Below, piece after piece: positions 1 through 8,573 of a stretch of 17,252 bases of DNA. Below the pieces are notes generated by a model, which saw only the letters and a program-made list of their open reading frames with translations, had not been told where the DNA came from and ran no database searches. The DNA is taken from contig CAMLDH010000043.1 of NCBI GenBank assembly GCA_946478765.1, forward strand, positions 1 to 17,252, in the 5' to 3' direction. Both the position numbers and the translations under genes were made by a program. Within the stretch, counting starts at the first letter, position 1; each line of letters starts with the position of its first letter. The DNA is from an uncultured Oxalobacteraceae bacterium. GTDB taxonomy: Bacteria; Pseudomonadota; Gammaproteobacteria; Burkholderiales; Burkholderiaceae.

Positions 1-1
1 C

Positions 2-1522
2 GTGCTTGCGGCCAAGAAGTTCGGCAACGCCTGTGCGCAATATGGCCGCATTTACGGACCGGGTGCAAACAACCGACACGACGAGACGATCGGCACCACA
101 TTGACCCAGGCCGTGGGGAATGAAGATTGCCTGTACCTGAACATTTGGCGCCCGGCGAACAGCAAAACCGGGTTGCCTGTCATCGTATTCTTCCACGGCG
201 GCAGTAACGTTTCGGGCTATACCGCCGACCCGGTGTACGATGGCGCCACTCTCGCCCAGACCACGAATGCGGTGGTCGTTACCGTCAACTTCCGTCTCGG
301 CCTCCTGGGATTCTTCAACCTGCAGCAGCTCAAGAGCGGTGCCGACGCGGATACTGCATCGGGCAACTTCGCCATCCTCGACAGCATCAAGGCGCTGCAG
401 TTCGTCCATCGCAATATCGCCAACTTCGGTGGCAACCGAGAGAATGTCACGATGATGGGCGAGTCGGCCGGTGCGATCAACGTGTATGCGCTGCTCACGT
501 CACCGAAGCTGGTCAACGCGCCGACGAAGCTGGTCCACCGGGCAGTGCCGTTAAGCGGCGGACTGTCATTGGCGACGAACCTGCCGTCGGGATCCATTCC
601 CACCATGTCGCCTGCCTCGACCTATGCATCGCAGGGCAATGCGCTGCTGTGGAACCTTTTGATCGCCGATGGCAAGGCCGCCGACATCGCCTCGGCACAG
701 GCCTATGCGGCCAGCCAGACGGCATCCCAGATTGCGGACTATCTGCGCTCGCAGCAGCCGTCCCAGCTGTTTTCTACCTTGCTGACGAAGCTGGCGGCGC
801 AGGGATTGGCTGCTTCGGGTCCGATCCCGGAAGGCACCGTCGTTTCCGCCAATCCGGTCGACGCGATCGGCAACCATCAGTATGTGAAGATTCCGGTGCT
901 GGCAGGGAATACGCGTGATGAAGGCAAGTTGTTCCCGACCTTCCTGACGCTGGTGAGCGGCATTCCCGGCAGCGCCCGCATCGTCACCGATGCCCAGCTG
1001 TTCGCCAATCATTTCAGCTATCAGCCCGATGCGCCGGCGCAAACGCGCGTTGAGCAATGGATCGCGCCCGGCTACCTGCCCGTGAATGCGCCAGTCACCG
1101 GGTTTACCGCAAGGGCGGAGCAATTCAACCGGCTCTTCTTCCTGGCCAGCCGCGACAACATCTTGAATGCGCTGAAGGCAAAGCAGCCGGATGTCTGGTA
1201 CTACCGGTTTGACTGGGACGAGCAGCCGGCGCCGTGGAACGACATCTACGGCGCAGCGCACCTGTTCGATCTGCCTTTCGTCTTCGGTAACTTCGGTCCT
1301 TCGCTCATGGCGAATATCATGAACACCACCGCCAACAAGCCGGGGCGGCTGGAACTGTCCGATGCGATGATGCGCAGCGTAGGTGCATTCGCAAGGCGCG
1401 GCGATCCAAACAATGAAGCGCTCGGCGTGCACTGGCCGACGTGGCCGAGCGGACTGATCTTCGACGCGACGCAGACGCACAAAACCATCGGGGTGCAGAA
1501 CATCGAACCGGCGATCAAGTAA
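2..1522 (+). CDS. Type-B carboxylesterase / para-nitrobenzyl esterase family, 5'-truncated by window edge
   Basis: Alpha/beta hydrolase of the carboxylesterase type B family, which hydrolyses carboxylic ester bonds; the substrate cannot be inferred. The frame is open to the left edge, so the N-terminus (probably a signal peptide and the first strands, some tens of residues) lies outside the window; the GTG at position 2 is probably an internal valine codon. Numbering from there, I see the family motif NEDCLYLNIW (40-49), the oxyanion-hole segment HGGSN (65-69), the nucleophile elbow GESAG with Ser155, the likely acid Glu308 in NTRDEG, and the catalytic His420 in GAAHLFDLPFVFGN. The triad is therefore complete and the enzyme should be active. 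The C-terminus ends normally at TAA. The next gene starts more than 300 bp downstream, so this looks like the last gene of its transcription unit. The family is confident, the physiological role unknown. Confidence 0.93.
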   Translation: MLAAKKFGNACAQYGRIYGPGANNRHDETIGTTLTQAVGNEDCLYLNIWRPANSKTGLPVIVFFHGGSNVSGYTADPVYDGATLAQTTNAVVVTVNFRLGLLGFFNLQQLKSGADADTASGNFAILDSIKALQFVHRNIANFGGNRENVTMMGESAGAINVYALLTSPKLVNAPTKLVHRAVPLSGGLSLATNLPSGSIPTMSPASTYASQGNALLWNLLIADGKAADIASAQAYAASQTASQIADYLRSQQPSQLFSTLLTKLAAQGLAASGPIPEGTVVSANPVDAIGNHQYVKIPVLAGNTRDEGKLFPTFLTLVSGIPGSARIVTDAQLFANHFSYQPDAPAQTRVEQWIAPGYLPVNAPVTGFTARAEQFNRLFFLASRDNILNALKAKQPDVWYYRFDWDEQPAPWNDIYGAAHLFDLPFVFGNFGPSLMANIMNTTANKPGRLELSDAMMRSVGAFARRGDPNNEALGVHWPTWPSGLIFDATQTHKTIGVQNIEPAIK

Positions 1523-1558
1523 GGCAAACGTGCCTTGTGGCGTTTGACATTGACCTGG

Positions 1559-1587
1559 GCGCGTTCTCTCCGGCAGAGGGAACGCGT
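1559..1587 (+). terminator. Possible hairpin terminator after the esterase gene
   Basis: A GC-rich inverted repeat (GCGTTCTCT against AGAGGGAACGC, with one bulged base) begins 36 bp after the esterase stop codon. No T-tract follows it, so an intrinsic terminator is uncertain; it could be a plain hairpin or a Rho-dependent end. Confidence 0.3.
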
Positions 1588-1876
1588 CATCCATGCGTAA
1601 CAAGCACGCAAAGGGCAATCAATGGTGAAGCGGGAACACGACGTTGCTGTTTCTGTTCAACATAAGAGTGCCTATGATCATGTTGCGCTTGTCGTCGCTT
1701 GTCATCGCTCGTCGATGACATGCCGCTTGCTTGAGCTATCTCTAGCGCCGTCATCAGTTGCAAAACTTTTCGAGTGCCGTTCCATCGTATAAGCATGCTC
1801 ACGCAATGCTCTTGCAAGGGCGCAGCATCCCGGCTGCCTGCCCTGTCGCTTGGCTGCACAACACGCGCTTACCGAC
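1588..1876. other. Intergenic region upstream of the permease; short hairpin and 10-bp degenerate tandem repeats
   Basis: No gene is supported here. From 1686 to 1715 there are three near-identical 10-bp units (CGCTTGTCGT, CGCTTGTCAT, CGCTCGTCGA). The third overlaps a perfect 7-bp inverted repeat, GTCATCG (1701-1707) / CGATGAC (1713-1719), with a 5-nt loop. A TATAAG box at 1788-1793 could be a -10 element for the permease, but no good -35 at the usual spacing was found. The hairpin could be an operator; this is only a guess. Confidence 0.35.
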
Positions 1877-3301
1877 ATGTCCGATCACAAGCTGGCGTCA
1901 CCCGGTTCTTCCACGCCCCCGGGCGGAGGGGTGCCCCACGAGACCATTGGTTTGCGGGAAGCGGTTTCGCTCATCGTCGGCATCGTCATCGGCGCCGGCA
2001 TTTTCAAGACGCCGTCATTGGTGGCCGGCATGACGGGCGATGCGGCCTGGATGTTCGGCGCGTGGGCCTTGGGCGGTGTGATGTCGATCGCCGGTGCCCT
2101 CTGTTATGGCGAGTTGGCGACCGCGTATTCCCATGCCGGCGGCGACTACCATTTCTTGCATCGCGCTTACGGCCGCGGGGTGTCGTTCCTGTTTGCATGG
2201 GCACGATTTTCCGTCATCACCACCGGATCGATCGCGTTGCTTGCGTTCGTCTTCGGTGATTACCTGAGCCAGGTTCTGCCGCTCCCTACGCTGGGCGCAA
2301 GCGGGAGTGCGGCATCCTATGCGGGCGCCATCATCATCGTGCTGTCCTGGGTCAATATGCGCGGCATCAAAGCCGGCGCATCGACGCAGACGTGGCTGAC
2401 GGCGATCGAAATCAGCGGCCTGCTGCTGATCGTGATGGCGGCGTTGGTCATGATAGGAAACGGCACCGCGAGCACCGCGCTTGCGGTGCCGTCCGCCGCA
2501 GCGGCGCGGCCCCCGGCCGCATCCTTCGGGCTGGCGATGGTATTCGTCTTGTTGACCTATGGCGGATGGAATGAAGCTGCTTACATCAGTGCCGAATTGA
2601 AACGCCGGCAGCACAACATGGTAAAGGCGCTGGTGCTATCCATCGTCATGATCACCGTGTTGTATCTGCTCGTCATCTGGGCCTACTGGAAGGGTCTTGG
2701 AATGGCCGGCATGGCCAGGTCCGATGCGATTGCGGCCGACCTGTTGCGGATCGCCTTCGGGCCGGTCGGCGAGAAAATAATCTCGTTGATGATTGCCGTT
2801 GCCGCGGTCACGTCGATCAACGCGACGATGATTGTCGGCGCCCGCTCCAACTATGCGGTCGGGCGGGATTGGCCGGTGCTGGAAAGACTCGGCGTATGGG
2901 ACCCCTTGCGCGGCACCCCGCCCAATGCCATGCGCATACAGTGCATCGTCGCCTTGCTGCTGGTCGCCATCGGCGCCTGGACCGGCAGTGGATTCAAGGC
3001 GATGGTCGAATTTACCGCGCCGGTATTCTGGCTGTTTTTCCTGCTATCGGGATGCTCGCTGTTTGTGTTGCGCGTGCGCGAGCCGGCCACCGTGCGGCCC
3101 TTCAAGGTGCCCTTGTTTCCGCTGCTGCCGCTGTTGTTTTGCGGCATGTGCGCGTACATGCTGTGGGCCAGCCTGTCTTACGTCTATAGCCAATCCCTGG
3201 GCGGCTGGAACGCCGCCTGGATTGGCGTGGCGGTACTGGCCATCGGCATGGTATTGCTGTTGCTGCTGCATACCTGGGCGGCTAGTAGTCAGTCAAGTTG
3301 A
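1877..3301 (+). CDS. APC-superfamily amino-acid permease (LAT/SLC7-like)
   Basis: A 474-residue integral inner-membrane transporter with about twelve hydrophobic segments, probably an amino-acid or related amine symporter or exchanger. The N-terminal GIVIGAGIF (residues 35-43) is the unwound TM1 substrate-binding motif of the APC superfamily, followed by CYGELATAYSHAGGDY in the TM2-TM3 region, typical of the family. I chose ATG at 1877; an in-frame TTG at 1850 would add nine residues with no family resemblance. Neither start has a clear Shine-Dalgarno sequence. The last six codons (ASSQSS) and the stop lie inside the left arm of a 164-bp palindromic element (3283-3446), so the original C-terminus may have been replaced or extended. 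Substrate specificity cannot be read from the sequence. The downstream methyltransferase has its own strong ribosome-binding site. Confidence 0.9.
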   Translation: MSDHKLASPGSSTPPGGGVPHETIGLREAVSLIVGIVIGAGIFKTPSLVAGMTGDAAWMFGAWALGGVMSIAGALCYGELATAYSHAGGDYHFLHRAYGRGVSFLFAWARFSVITTGSIALLAFVFGDYLSQVLPLPTLGASGSAASYAGAIIIVLSWVNMRGIKAGASTQTWLTAIEISGLLLIVMAALVMIGNGTASTALAVPSAAAARPPAASFGLAMVFVLLTYGGWNEAAYISAELKRRQHNMVKALVLSIVMITVLYLLVIWAYWKGLGMAGMARSDAIAADLLRIAFGPVGEKIISLMIAVAAVTSINATMIVGARSNYAVGRDWPVLERLGVWDPLRGTPPNAMRIQCIVALLLVAIGAWTGSGFKAMVEFTAPVFWLFFLLSGCSLFVLRVREPATVRPFKVPLFPLLPLLFCGMCAYMLWASLSYVYSQSLGGWNAAWIGVAVLAIGMVLLLLLHTWAASSQSS

Positions 3302-3446
3302 ATTGTTGGGTATATGCCGAGTCGATCGGAGGCGAGTGCAAGACGCCGAGCACAGCCGGGGTGGTTCTCCCGGCGCGCATCGGCAACGCCGCAATCGCCT
3401 TCGAGCGACCGGCAGATACCCTGCAATTCAGCTTGACTGGCTACTA
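3283..3446. repeat. 164-bp imperfect palindromic element (MITE- or REP-like) with about 80-nt arms
   Basis: The left end (3283-3319) and the reverse complement of the right end (3410-3446) agree at 32 of 37 positions, beginning TAGTAG and sharing CAGTCAAG and TGAATTG. The similarity continues inward with small gaps (GTCGATCGGAGGCG against GTCGCTCGAAGGCG, then GCCGA and GCCGGG) to a loop near 3362-3370. The whole stretch could therefore fold as one long hairpin. Both outer ends are flanked by TA, which would fit a non-autonomous element of a TA-targeting transposon, but no transposase is nearby. The element covers the stop codon of the permease and ends 30 bp before the methyltransferase RBS. 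It has no T-tract and is not an ordinary terminator. Confidence 0.75.
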
Positions 3447-3476
3447 AGCACAACGCATTTGTTTCCAAACCTCGAT

Positions 3477-3482
3477 AAGGAG
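3477..3482 (+). promoter_or_regulatory. Ribosome-binding site of the methyltransferase gene
   Basis: AAGGAG ends 6 nt before the ATG at 3489. It is a near-ideal Shine-Dalgarno sequence and decides this start, because the same frame is open far upstream through the palindrome and the permease gene. Confidence 0.8.
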
Positions 3483-3488
3483 AAGCAC

Positions 3489-4088
3489 ATGAAACCGCGT
3501 CTTGTTCCCGGCCACGGCCCGTTTGCGATTGCACTCATGACCTTGTACGTCGCGTTCTTGATGGTCTTGACCGGCACACCGGTACGGGCGCAAACCGAGC
3601 TGGCCAAGCCGCTCGATGTGCCGTACGTGCCGACCCCGCAGCCGGTGGTCGACAAGATGCTCGATCTCGCCAAGGTCGGCAAGGACGACGTACTGTATGA
3701 CCTGGGTTGCGGTGACGGCCGCATCGTCATCACCGCGGCGAAACAGCACGGCGCGCGCGGCATCGGCATCGATCTGAACCCGCAGCGGATTAGCGAGGCC
3801 AAGGCCAATGCCAAACGTGCCGGCGTCGATGGGAAAGTAAAATTCATGGTCGGCGATTTGTTCAAAGCCGATATCGCCGACGCCAGTGTGGTGACGCTTT
3901 ACCTGCTGCCTAGCGTCAATCGCGAATTGCGCCCGCAGCTCTGGAAACAACTTAAAGTGGGGACGCGCGTGGTGTCGCATGCGTTCGACATGGGCCCCGA
4001 ATGGCCGCCGGAAAGAAAGGAAAACGTCAACGGCACCACGATCTATTTATGGACCATCACCGAGGCGAACAAGAAAGCGGCTGTGTAA
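3489..4088 (+). CDS. Class I SAM-dependent methyltransferase with N-terminal signal/anchor, FAM173/ATPSCKMT-like
   Basis: A 199-residue protein. Residues 12-28 form one hydrophobic segment after a basic N-terminus, followed by a possible signal-peptidase site PVRA|QT (34/35), so the product is exported or membrane-anchored. The rest is a compact Rossmann methyltransferase: motif I VLYDLGCGDGR (68-78) for SAM, the acidic ribose-binding residue D95 in GIGIDLNP, VGDLF (121-125), and LYLLPSVNRELRP (137-149). The segment PYVPTPQPVVDKMLDLA before motif I together with the LLPS motif recalls eukaryotic FAM173A/ATPSCKMT, membrane-anchored lysine methyltransferases acting on mitochondrial ADP/ATP carrier and ATP synthase c-subunit. 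That resemblance is from memory of the family, and the bacterial substrate is unknown. A SAM enzyme outside the cytoplasm would be odd, so an uncleaved anchor with the active site facing the cytosol may be likelier. ATG at 3489 is supported by AAGGAG 6 nt upstream. Confidence 0.88.
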   Translation: MKPRLVPGHGPFAIALMTLYVAFLMVLTGTPVRAQTELAKPLDVPYVPTPQPVVDKMLDLAKVGKDDVLYDLGCGDGRIVITAAKQHGARGIGIDLNPQRISEAKANAKRAGVDGKVKFMVGDLFKADIADASVVTLYLLPSVNRELRPQLWKQLKVGTRVVSHAFDMGPEWPPERKENVNGTTIYLWTITEANKKAAV

Positions 4089-4115
4089 CCGGCTGTGCAA
4101 CCGGGGCCGTGTAAC
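4078..4115. repeat. Short imperfect tandem repeat across the methyltransferase stop codon
   Basis: Three units are seen: CGGCTGTGTAAC (4078-4089), CGGCTGTGCAAC (4090-4101) and CGGGGCCGTGTAAC (4102-4115). The methyltransferase TAA lies in the first unit. It may result from replication slippage; no function is evident. Confidence 0.55.
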
Positions 4116-4208
4116 GGACAGCGCGCCATCGATAATCCCCCTCACCGAAGCGCCTGCGGCCGGTATGGCACAATCCTCAATCAATTCCTCTTTTGGCGCG
4201 AGAACAAG

Positions 4209-5771
4209 ATGGCTCAGGCAGACAACATCGATTGTGACGTGCTGGTGGTCGGCGGCGGCATCAACGGCGCCGGCATCGCGCGCGACGCCGCCGGACGCGG
4301 CCTGTCGGTCGTGCTGTGCGAAAAGGACGACCTCGCCTCACACACCTCGTCGGCCGCCACCAAGCTGATCCACGGCGGGCTGCGCTATCTCGAACATTAC
4401 GAATTCGGCCTGGTGCGCAAGGCGCTGATCGAACGCGAAGTCTTGCTGCGCTCGGCCCCGCATATCATGTGGCCGATGCGTTTCGTGACGCCGGTCGACA
4501 AGGGGCAGCGCCCAGCCTGGGTGATCCGCGTCGGCCTGTTCCTGTACGATCACCTGGCGCGGCGCGAGCTGCTGCCCGGCTCGCAAGGCATCGATTTGCG
4601 CGAGCATGCCGCCGGCAAACCGCTCAAAGCCGGTTTCACGCGCGGCTTCGTCTATTCCGACGGCTGGGTCGATGATGCGCGGCTGGTGGTGTTGAATGCG
4701 ATCGACGCTGCTGAAAAAGGCGCCCGGATATTTACCCGCACCCGTTGCGAATCAGCGGTGCGACAAGGCGAGCGCTGGCACGCGCGCCTGCGCACTGCGG
4801 CCGGGCAAACCCTCGGCGTCGATGCGCGCTGCCTGATCAATGCGGCCGGTCCGTGGGCGTCGCATTTTTTGCAGAGCGCGGCGCACCGCCCTTCCGAAAA
4901 ATCGGTGCGGCTGATCAAGGGCAGCCACATCGTGGTCAAGCGCCTGTTCGATCATCCATTCGCCTACCTTTTCCAGCACCCGGACGGGCGCGTCGTATTC
5001 GCGATTCCGTACGAGCATGACTTCACGCTGATCGGCACCACCGATCTCGAATACCACGGCGACACCGACAAGGTCGCCATCGATCAGGAAGAAATTGCGT
5101 ATTTGTGCAACCTCTCCAGCCGTTATTTCCGCAAGCCGATCACGCCGGCCGATGTGGTGTGGTCGTACTCCGGCGTGCGGCCGCTGGTGGAAGACCAGTC
5201 GTCCGACGCGGCCAAAGTCACGCGCGATTACCGCTTCGAGTTCGATACCGCCGGCGCGCCAATGCTGTCCATCTTCGGCGGCAAGATCACGACCTTCCGC
5301 AAGCTGGCGGAAGAGGCGGTTGATCTGATTGCGCCGACACTATCCAATCGGCATGGCCGCTGGACCGAACACCGATGCCTGCCGGGCGGCGATTTGTTCG
5401 GCGACCAGCCGGTTAATCGCGCGGTATTGGAATACGATCGCTTCGTGCATGACATGCAAACGCAGTATGCATGGCTGGCGCCGAAGCTGGTCGCGCGTTA
5501 TGCCCGCGCCTATGGCACGCGGATTCATGCGTTGCTGGCAGACCGGACCGGCAGCGCAGAGATGGGCGAGGAAATCGCACCCGGATTGTATGCGGCGGAA
5601 GTCGAGTACTGGATGCGGCATGAATGGGCGACCAACGCGACCGACATGTTGTGGCGGCGTTCGAAGCTGGGTCTGCATCTGCCGCAGGACACGCAGCAAA
5701 AACTCGATGCGTGGATTGCCGAACAAAGCTTGAACCATGCGCGGTCGATGCCGCATGCGTATGCAACATAA
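4209..5771 (+). CDS. glpD: Aerobic glycerol-3-phosphate dehydrogenase
   Basis: Membrane-associated flavoenzyme that oxidises sn-glycerol-3-phosphate to dihydroxyacetone phosphate and passes electrons to the quinone pool. The 520-residue product is close to the family's usual length of about 500. The N-terminus carries the FAD dinucleotide-binding motif VVGGGINGAG (13-22) followed by the acidic residue in VVLCEKDD, then the family-typical TSSAATKLIHGGLRYLE (46-62). Further GlpD signatures are GPWA, IKGSHIVV, PYEHDFTLIGTTD and FGGKITTFRKLAEEA near the end of the FAD domain, then the C-terminal DAO_C-type helical domain. I chose ATG at 4209; the frame is open from 4095, but only from here does the product look like GlpD. 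The purine-rich GCGAGA before it is a weak RBS. glpK follows 46 bp downstream, so the two are probably cotranscribed. No glpF or glpR gene is visible in the window. Confidence 0.97.
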   Translation: MAQADNIDCDVLVVGGGINGAGIARDAAGRGLSVVLCEKDDLASHTSSAATKLIHGGLRYLEHYEFGLVRKALIEREVLLRSAPHIMWPMRFVTPVDKGQRPAWVIRVGLFLYDHLARRELLPGSQGIDLREHAAGKPLKAGFTRGFVYSDGWVDDARLVVLNAIDAAEKGARIFTRTRCESAVRQGERWHARLRTAAGQTLGVDARCLINAAGPWASHFLQSAAHRPSEKSVRLIKGSHIVVKRLFDHPFAYLFQHPDGRVVFAIPYEHDFTLIGTTDLEYHGDTDKVAIDQEEIAYLCNLSSRYFRKPITPADVVWSYSGVRPLVEDQSSDAAKVTRDYRFEFDTAGAPMLSIFGGKITTFRKLAEEAVDLIAPTLSNRHGRWTEHRCLPGGDLFGDQPVNRAVLEYDRFVHDMQTQYAWLAPKLVARYARAYGTRIHALLADRTGSAEMGEEIAPGLYAAEVEYWMRHEWATNATDMLWRRSKLGLHLPQDTQQKLDAWIAEQSLNHARSMPHAYAT

Positions 5772-5817
5772 AAACAGCCGCACCAGGAATCTGTCGGACT
5801 TGGAAAACTGAAACGTG

Positions 5818-7314
<1,497 letters not shown>

Positions 7315-7419
7315 CGCCGATTGCAGGCGTTGTCCGGAGCGCCGGTAGCGGCGGGCTACACAAGAACAACGCAGCAGCGCACCTGTTGGCGCCGCCAAAT
7401 TCCCTGGATTCGAAACCCC

Positions 7420-7649
7420 TGCGACAAGCGGTTCGCCGTGCGCCGCCTCAGAGCCGCGGTCTTGCCATGGGCGCTTACACCGCATTTCTCGATCTCGCAC
7501 TGGGGCTGGCCAGCCCGGCACTCGGCCTGATTGCCGACGAGGCCGGTATGGCGGCGGTATTTCTCGTAAGCACCCTTCTCGTGATGGGAGCGGCGGACAC
7601 CGCCATGCGGCTCATGAATACCGCGCCTCAGCCGAACCAGCATCAATGA
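7420..7649 (+). pseudogene. C-terminal remnant of an MFS transporter
   Basis: The frame ending at TGA 7647-7649 reads VRRAPPQSRGLAMGAYTAFL and continues DLALGLASPALGLIADEAG, MAAVFLVSTLLVMGAADTAM, ending in a polar tail. This matches the last two transmembrane segments of drug/sugar-efflux type MFS proteins, whose SRGLAMGAY(T/S)AFxDLALG segment I recognise. The roughly 300 upstream residues such a transporter needs are missing; only about 105 bp separate this from the glpK stop and they do not encode MFS-like sequence in any frame I checked. I see no translation start with a ribosome-binding site. It is therefore a truncated remnant. The left boundary is approximate; an in-frame ATG-less open stretch extends back to about 7386. 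Confidence 0.65.
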
Positions 7650-7710
7650 TCGGAACTGAAGGTTTGAGCTCTGCTCATACATCAACATGGATAGCGAAAG
7701 GAATTTGACC

Positions 7711-7743
7711 ATGGATATCAAGCGCAACGGCACTCAGCAATGA
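7711..7743 (+). pseudogene. Putative N-terminal fragment of a cupin-domain gene (10 codons, then stop)
   Basis: AAAGGAA sits 7 nt before an ATG at 7711 that reads MDIKRNGTQQ then TGA. The peptide MDIKRNG(S/T)Q is, as I remember it, the start of a family of small cupin proteins often found beside MFS transporters or oxidoreductases. A good RBS on a ten-codon frame suggests a once-functional gene whose body was lost or replaced. Downstream sequence does not encode a cupin in any frame I read. The identification rests on very few residues, so it is tentative. Confidence 0.4.
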
Positions 7744-7910
7744 GGAAAAAGTTCCCTGTTCCGGCCCTGGGTGACTCTCCCAAGGCCAAGAGGGACAGCG
7801 GTGCGTCAGGATGGTTGCCGCCGGCGATACTGCTGGCTACGGGGCGGCGGCTTCCCGCAAACGCGGCGTGGCGTGGCTTGGCGTGTGTGCTTGCCTTGCG
7901 TGATCAATAA
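7740..7910 (+). CDS. Doubtful 56-codon small ORF overlapping the cupin fragment stop
   Basis: ATG at 7740 overlaps the TGA of the ten-codon fragment (ATGA), and the frame stays open for 56 codons to TAA 7908-7910. The product begins MRKKFPVPALGDSPKAKRDS and later contains GWLPPAILLATG, so it has a basic N-terminus and a mildly hydrophobic middle. I recognise no family. The ATGA overlap could give translational coupling, but GC-rich sequence easily yields open frames of this length and the surroundings look decayed. Treat it as unproven. Confidence 0.15.
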   Translation: MRKKFPVPALGDSPKAKRDSGASGWLPPAILLATGRRLPANAAWRGLACVLALRDQ

Positions 7911-8001
7911 CGGCAGCAGCGGCAGCGCCACTAACTCGGGTAGCCAGCGTCACATCAATGTGCCTCATTTTAAAATTTTTCAAGAAGCAGACTGCTTGCG
8001 T

Positions 8002-8454
8002 TCATCGTTTGTTCACAGGCTGGTTGGGCAAATGCATGTGCTCGATCTTGATGCAGTGATCCATCACCACCGTCAATCCGGCGGCGCCGGCTTTGGCGGC
8101 AGCTTCCTCGTTGATCACGCCCAGTTGCATCCACAGGCAGCGTGCGCCGATTGCAATTGCGTCGTCGGCAATCGGAACAATCGCATCGGATTTGCGGAAG
8201 CAATCGACCAGATCGATCTTGCCTCCTTCTTTCGCCACTGCGCTGGCCGCTTCAACAAGTGTTGAATAGCAATGCTCGCCGAGTATGCGAGTACCTGCAT
8301 ACATCGGATTAACGGGGATGATGCGATAGCCGTGCGCTTGCATGTACTGGGCAACTTCATGGCTGGGACGGTTGGATTTGGCGGACAGACCAACGACCGC
8401 GATCGTGCGGCATTGGGATAACAGGCTCGGAATATCGGCAGTGTGAGGCGTCAT
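8002..8454 (-). CDS. CoA-binding domain protein, YccU-like
   Basis: A 150-residue cytoplasmic protein of the CoA_binding_2 (YccU) family: a single Rossmann-type domain, related to the CoA-binding part of succinyl-CoA synthetase. Its biochemical role is not established in the family. Visible features are CRTIAVVGLSAKSNRPSHEV near residues 15-34 (nucleotide-binding glycine loop with the Ser-x-x-Pro-Ser segment), YRIIPVNP (43-50), IDLVDCFRKSD and the conserved C-terminal WMQLGVINEEAA and VVMDHCIKIEH. The length is typical. The start ATG (complement of 8452-8454) has AGGA about 9 nt upstream. It lies about 57 nt beyond the atpC terminator on the same strand, so it is probably a separate unit or expressed by read-through; I saw no convincing promoter in the gap. 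Confidence 0.9.
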   Translation of the reverse strand: MTPHTADIPSLLSQCRTIAVVGLSAKSNRPSHEVAQYMQAHGYRIIPVNPMYAGTRILGEHCYSTLVEAASAVAKEGGKIDLVDCFRKSDAIVPIADDAIAIGARCLWMQLGVINEEAAAKAGAAGLTVVMDHCIKIEHMHLPNQPVNKR

Positions 8455-8510
8455 TTTAAATGCGTCCTGATCGGAAACTGCATTGGCAGATCAAAGAATC
8501 CAGCGGAATG

Positions 8511-8536
8511 AAAAAAGGCAGCCGAAGCTGCCTTTT
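8511..8536 (-). terminator. Intrinsic terminator of the atp operon (UUCG tetraloop)
   Basis: On the minus strand the RNA is a ten-pair stem AAAAGGCAGC / GCTGCCTTTT closed by the very stable C(UUCG)G loop and followed by a run of six T. It begins 37 nt after the atpC stop. On the plus strand the same sequence gives a stem with a short T-rich tail, so it may act in both directions. Confidence 0.93.
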
Positions 8537-8573
8537 ATTGTACTGCGTACTGCCGACTGCAATTTGATAGCAA

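Larger units (their letters stand above)
7315..8001. other. Non-coding stretch with gene remnants between glpK and the CoA-binding gene
   Basis: About 690 bp without an intact gene. It contains an MFS transporter C-terminal scrap (7420-7649), the apparent start of a cupin-type gene (7711-7743) and a doubtful 56-codon frame (7740-7910). A weak hairpin near 7985-7997 (AAGCA / TGCTT), followed on the minus strand by an A/T-rich run, might end the CoA-binding gene. I see no promoter or RNA gene here that I can support. Confidence 0.6.

Noticed and set aside
566..1618. A 350-codon minus-strand frame opposite the esterase
   Set aside because: Arg/Gln-rich antisense shadow of a gene with an intact catalytic triad on the other strand.
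2832..3488. A long open frame reading through the permease gene and palindrome into the methyltransferase, giving a 418-residue product
   Set aside because: The upstream part is out of frame with the permease and Cys/Arg/Pro-rich; the methyltransferase has its own strong RBS and ATG at 3489, and the family core starts only there.
7771..8265. A 164-codon plus-strand frame entering the CoA-binding gene
   Set aside because: Its second half is antisense to a clear YccU-like gene and its first half resembles nothing; no RBS.
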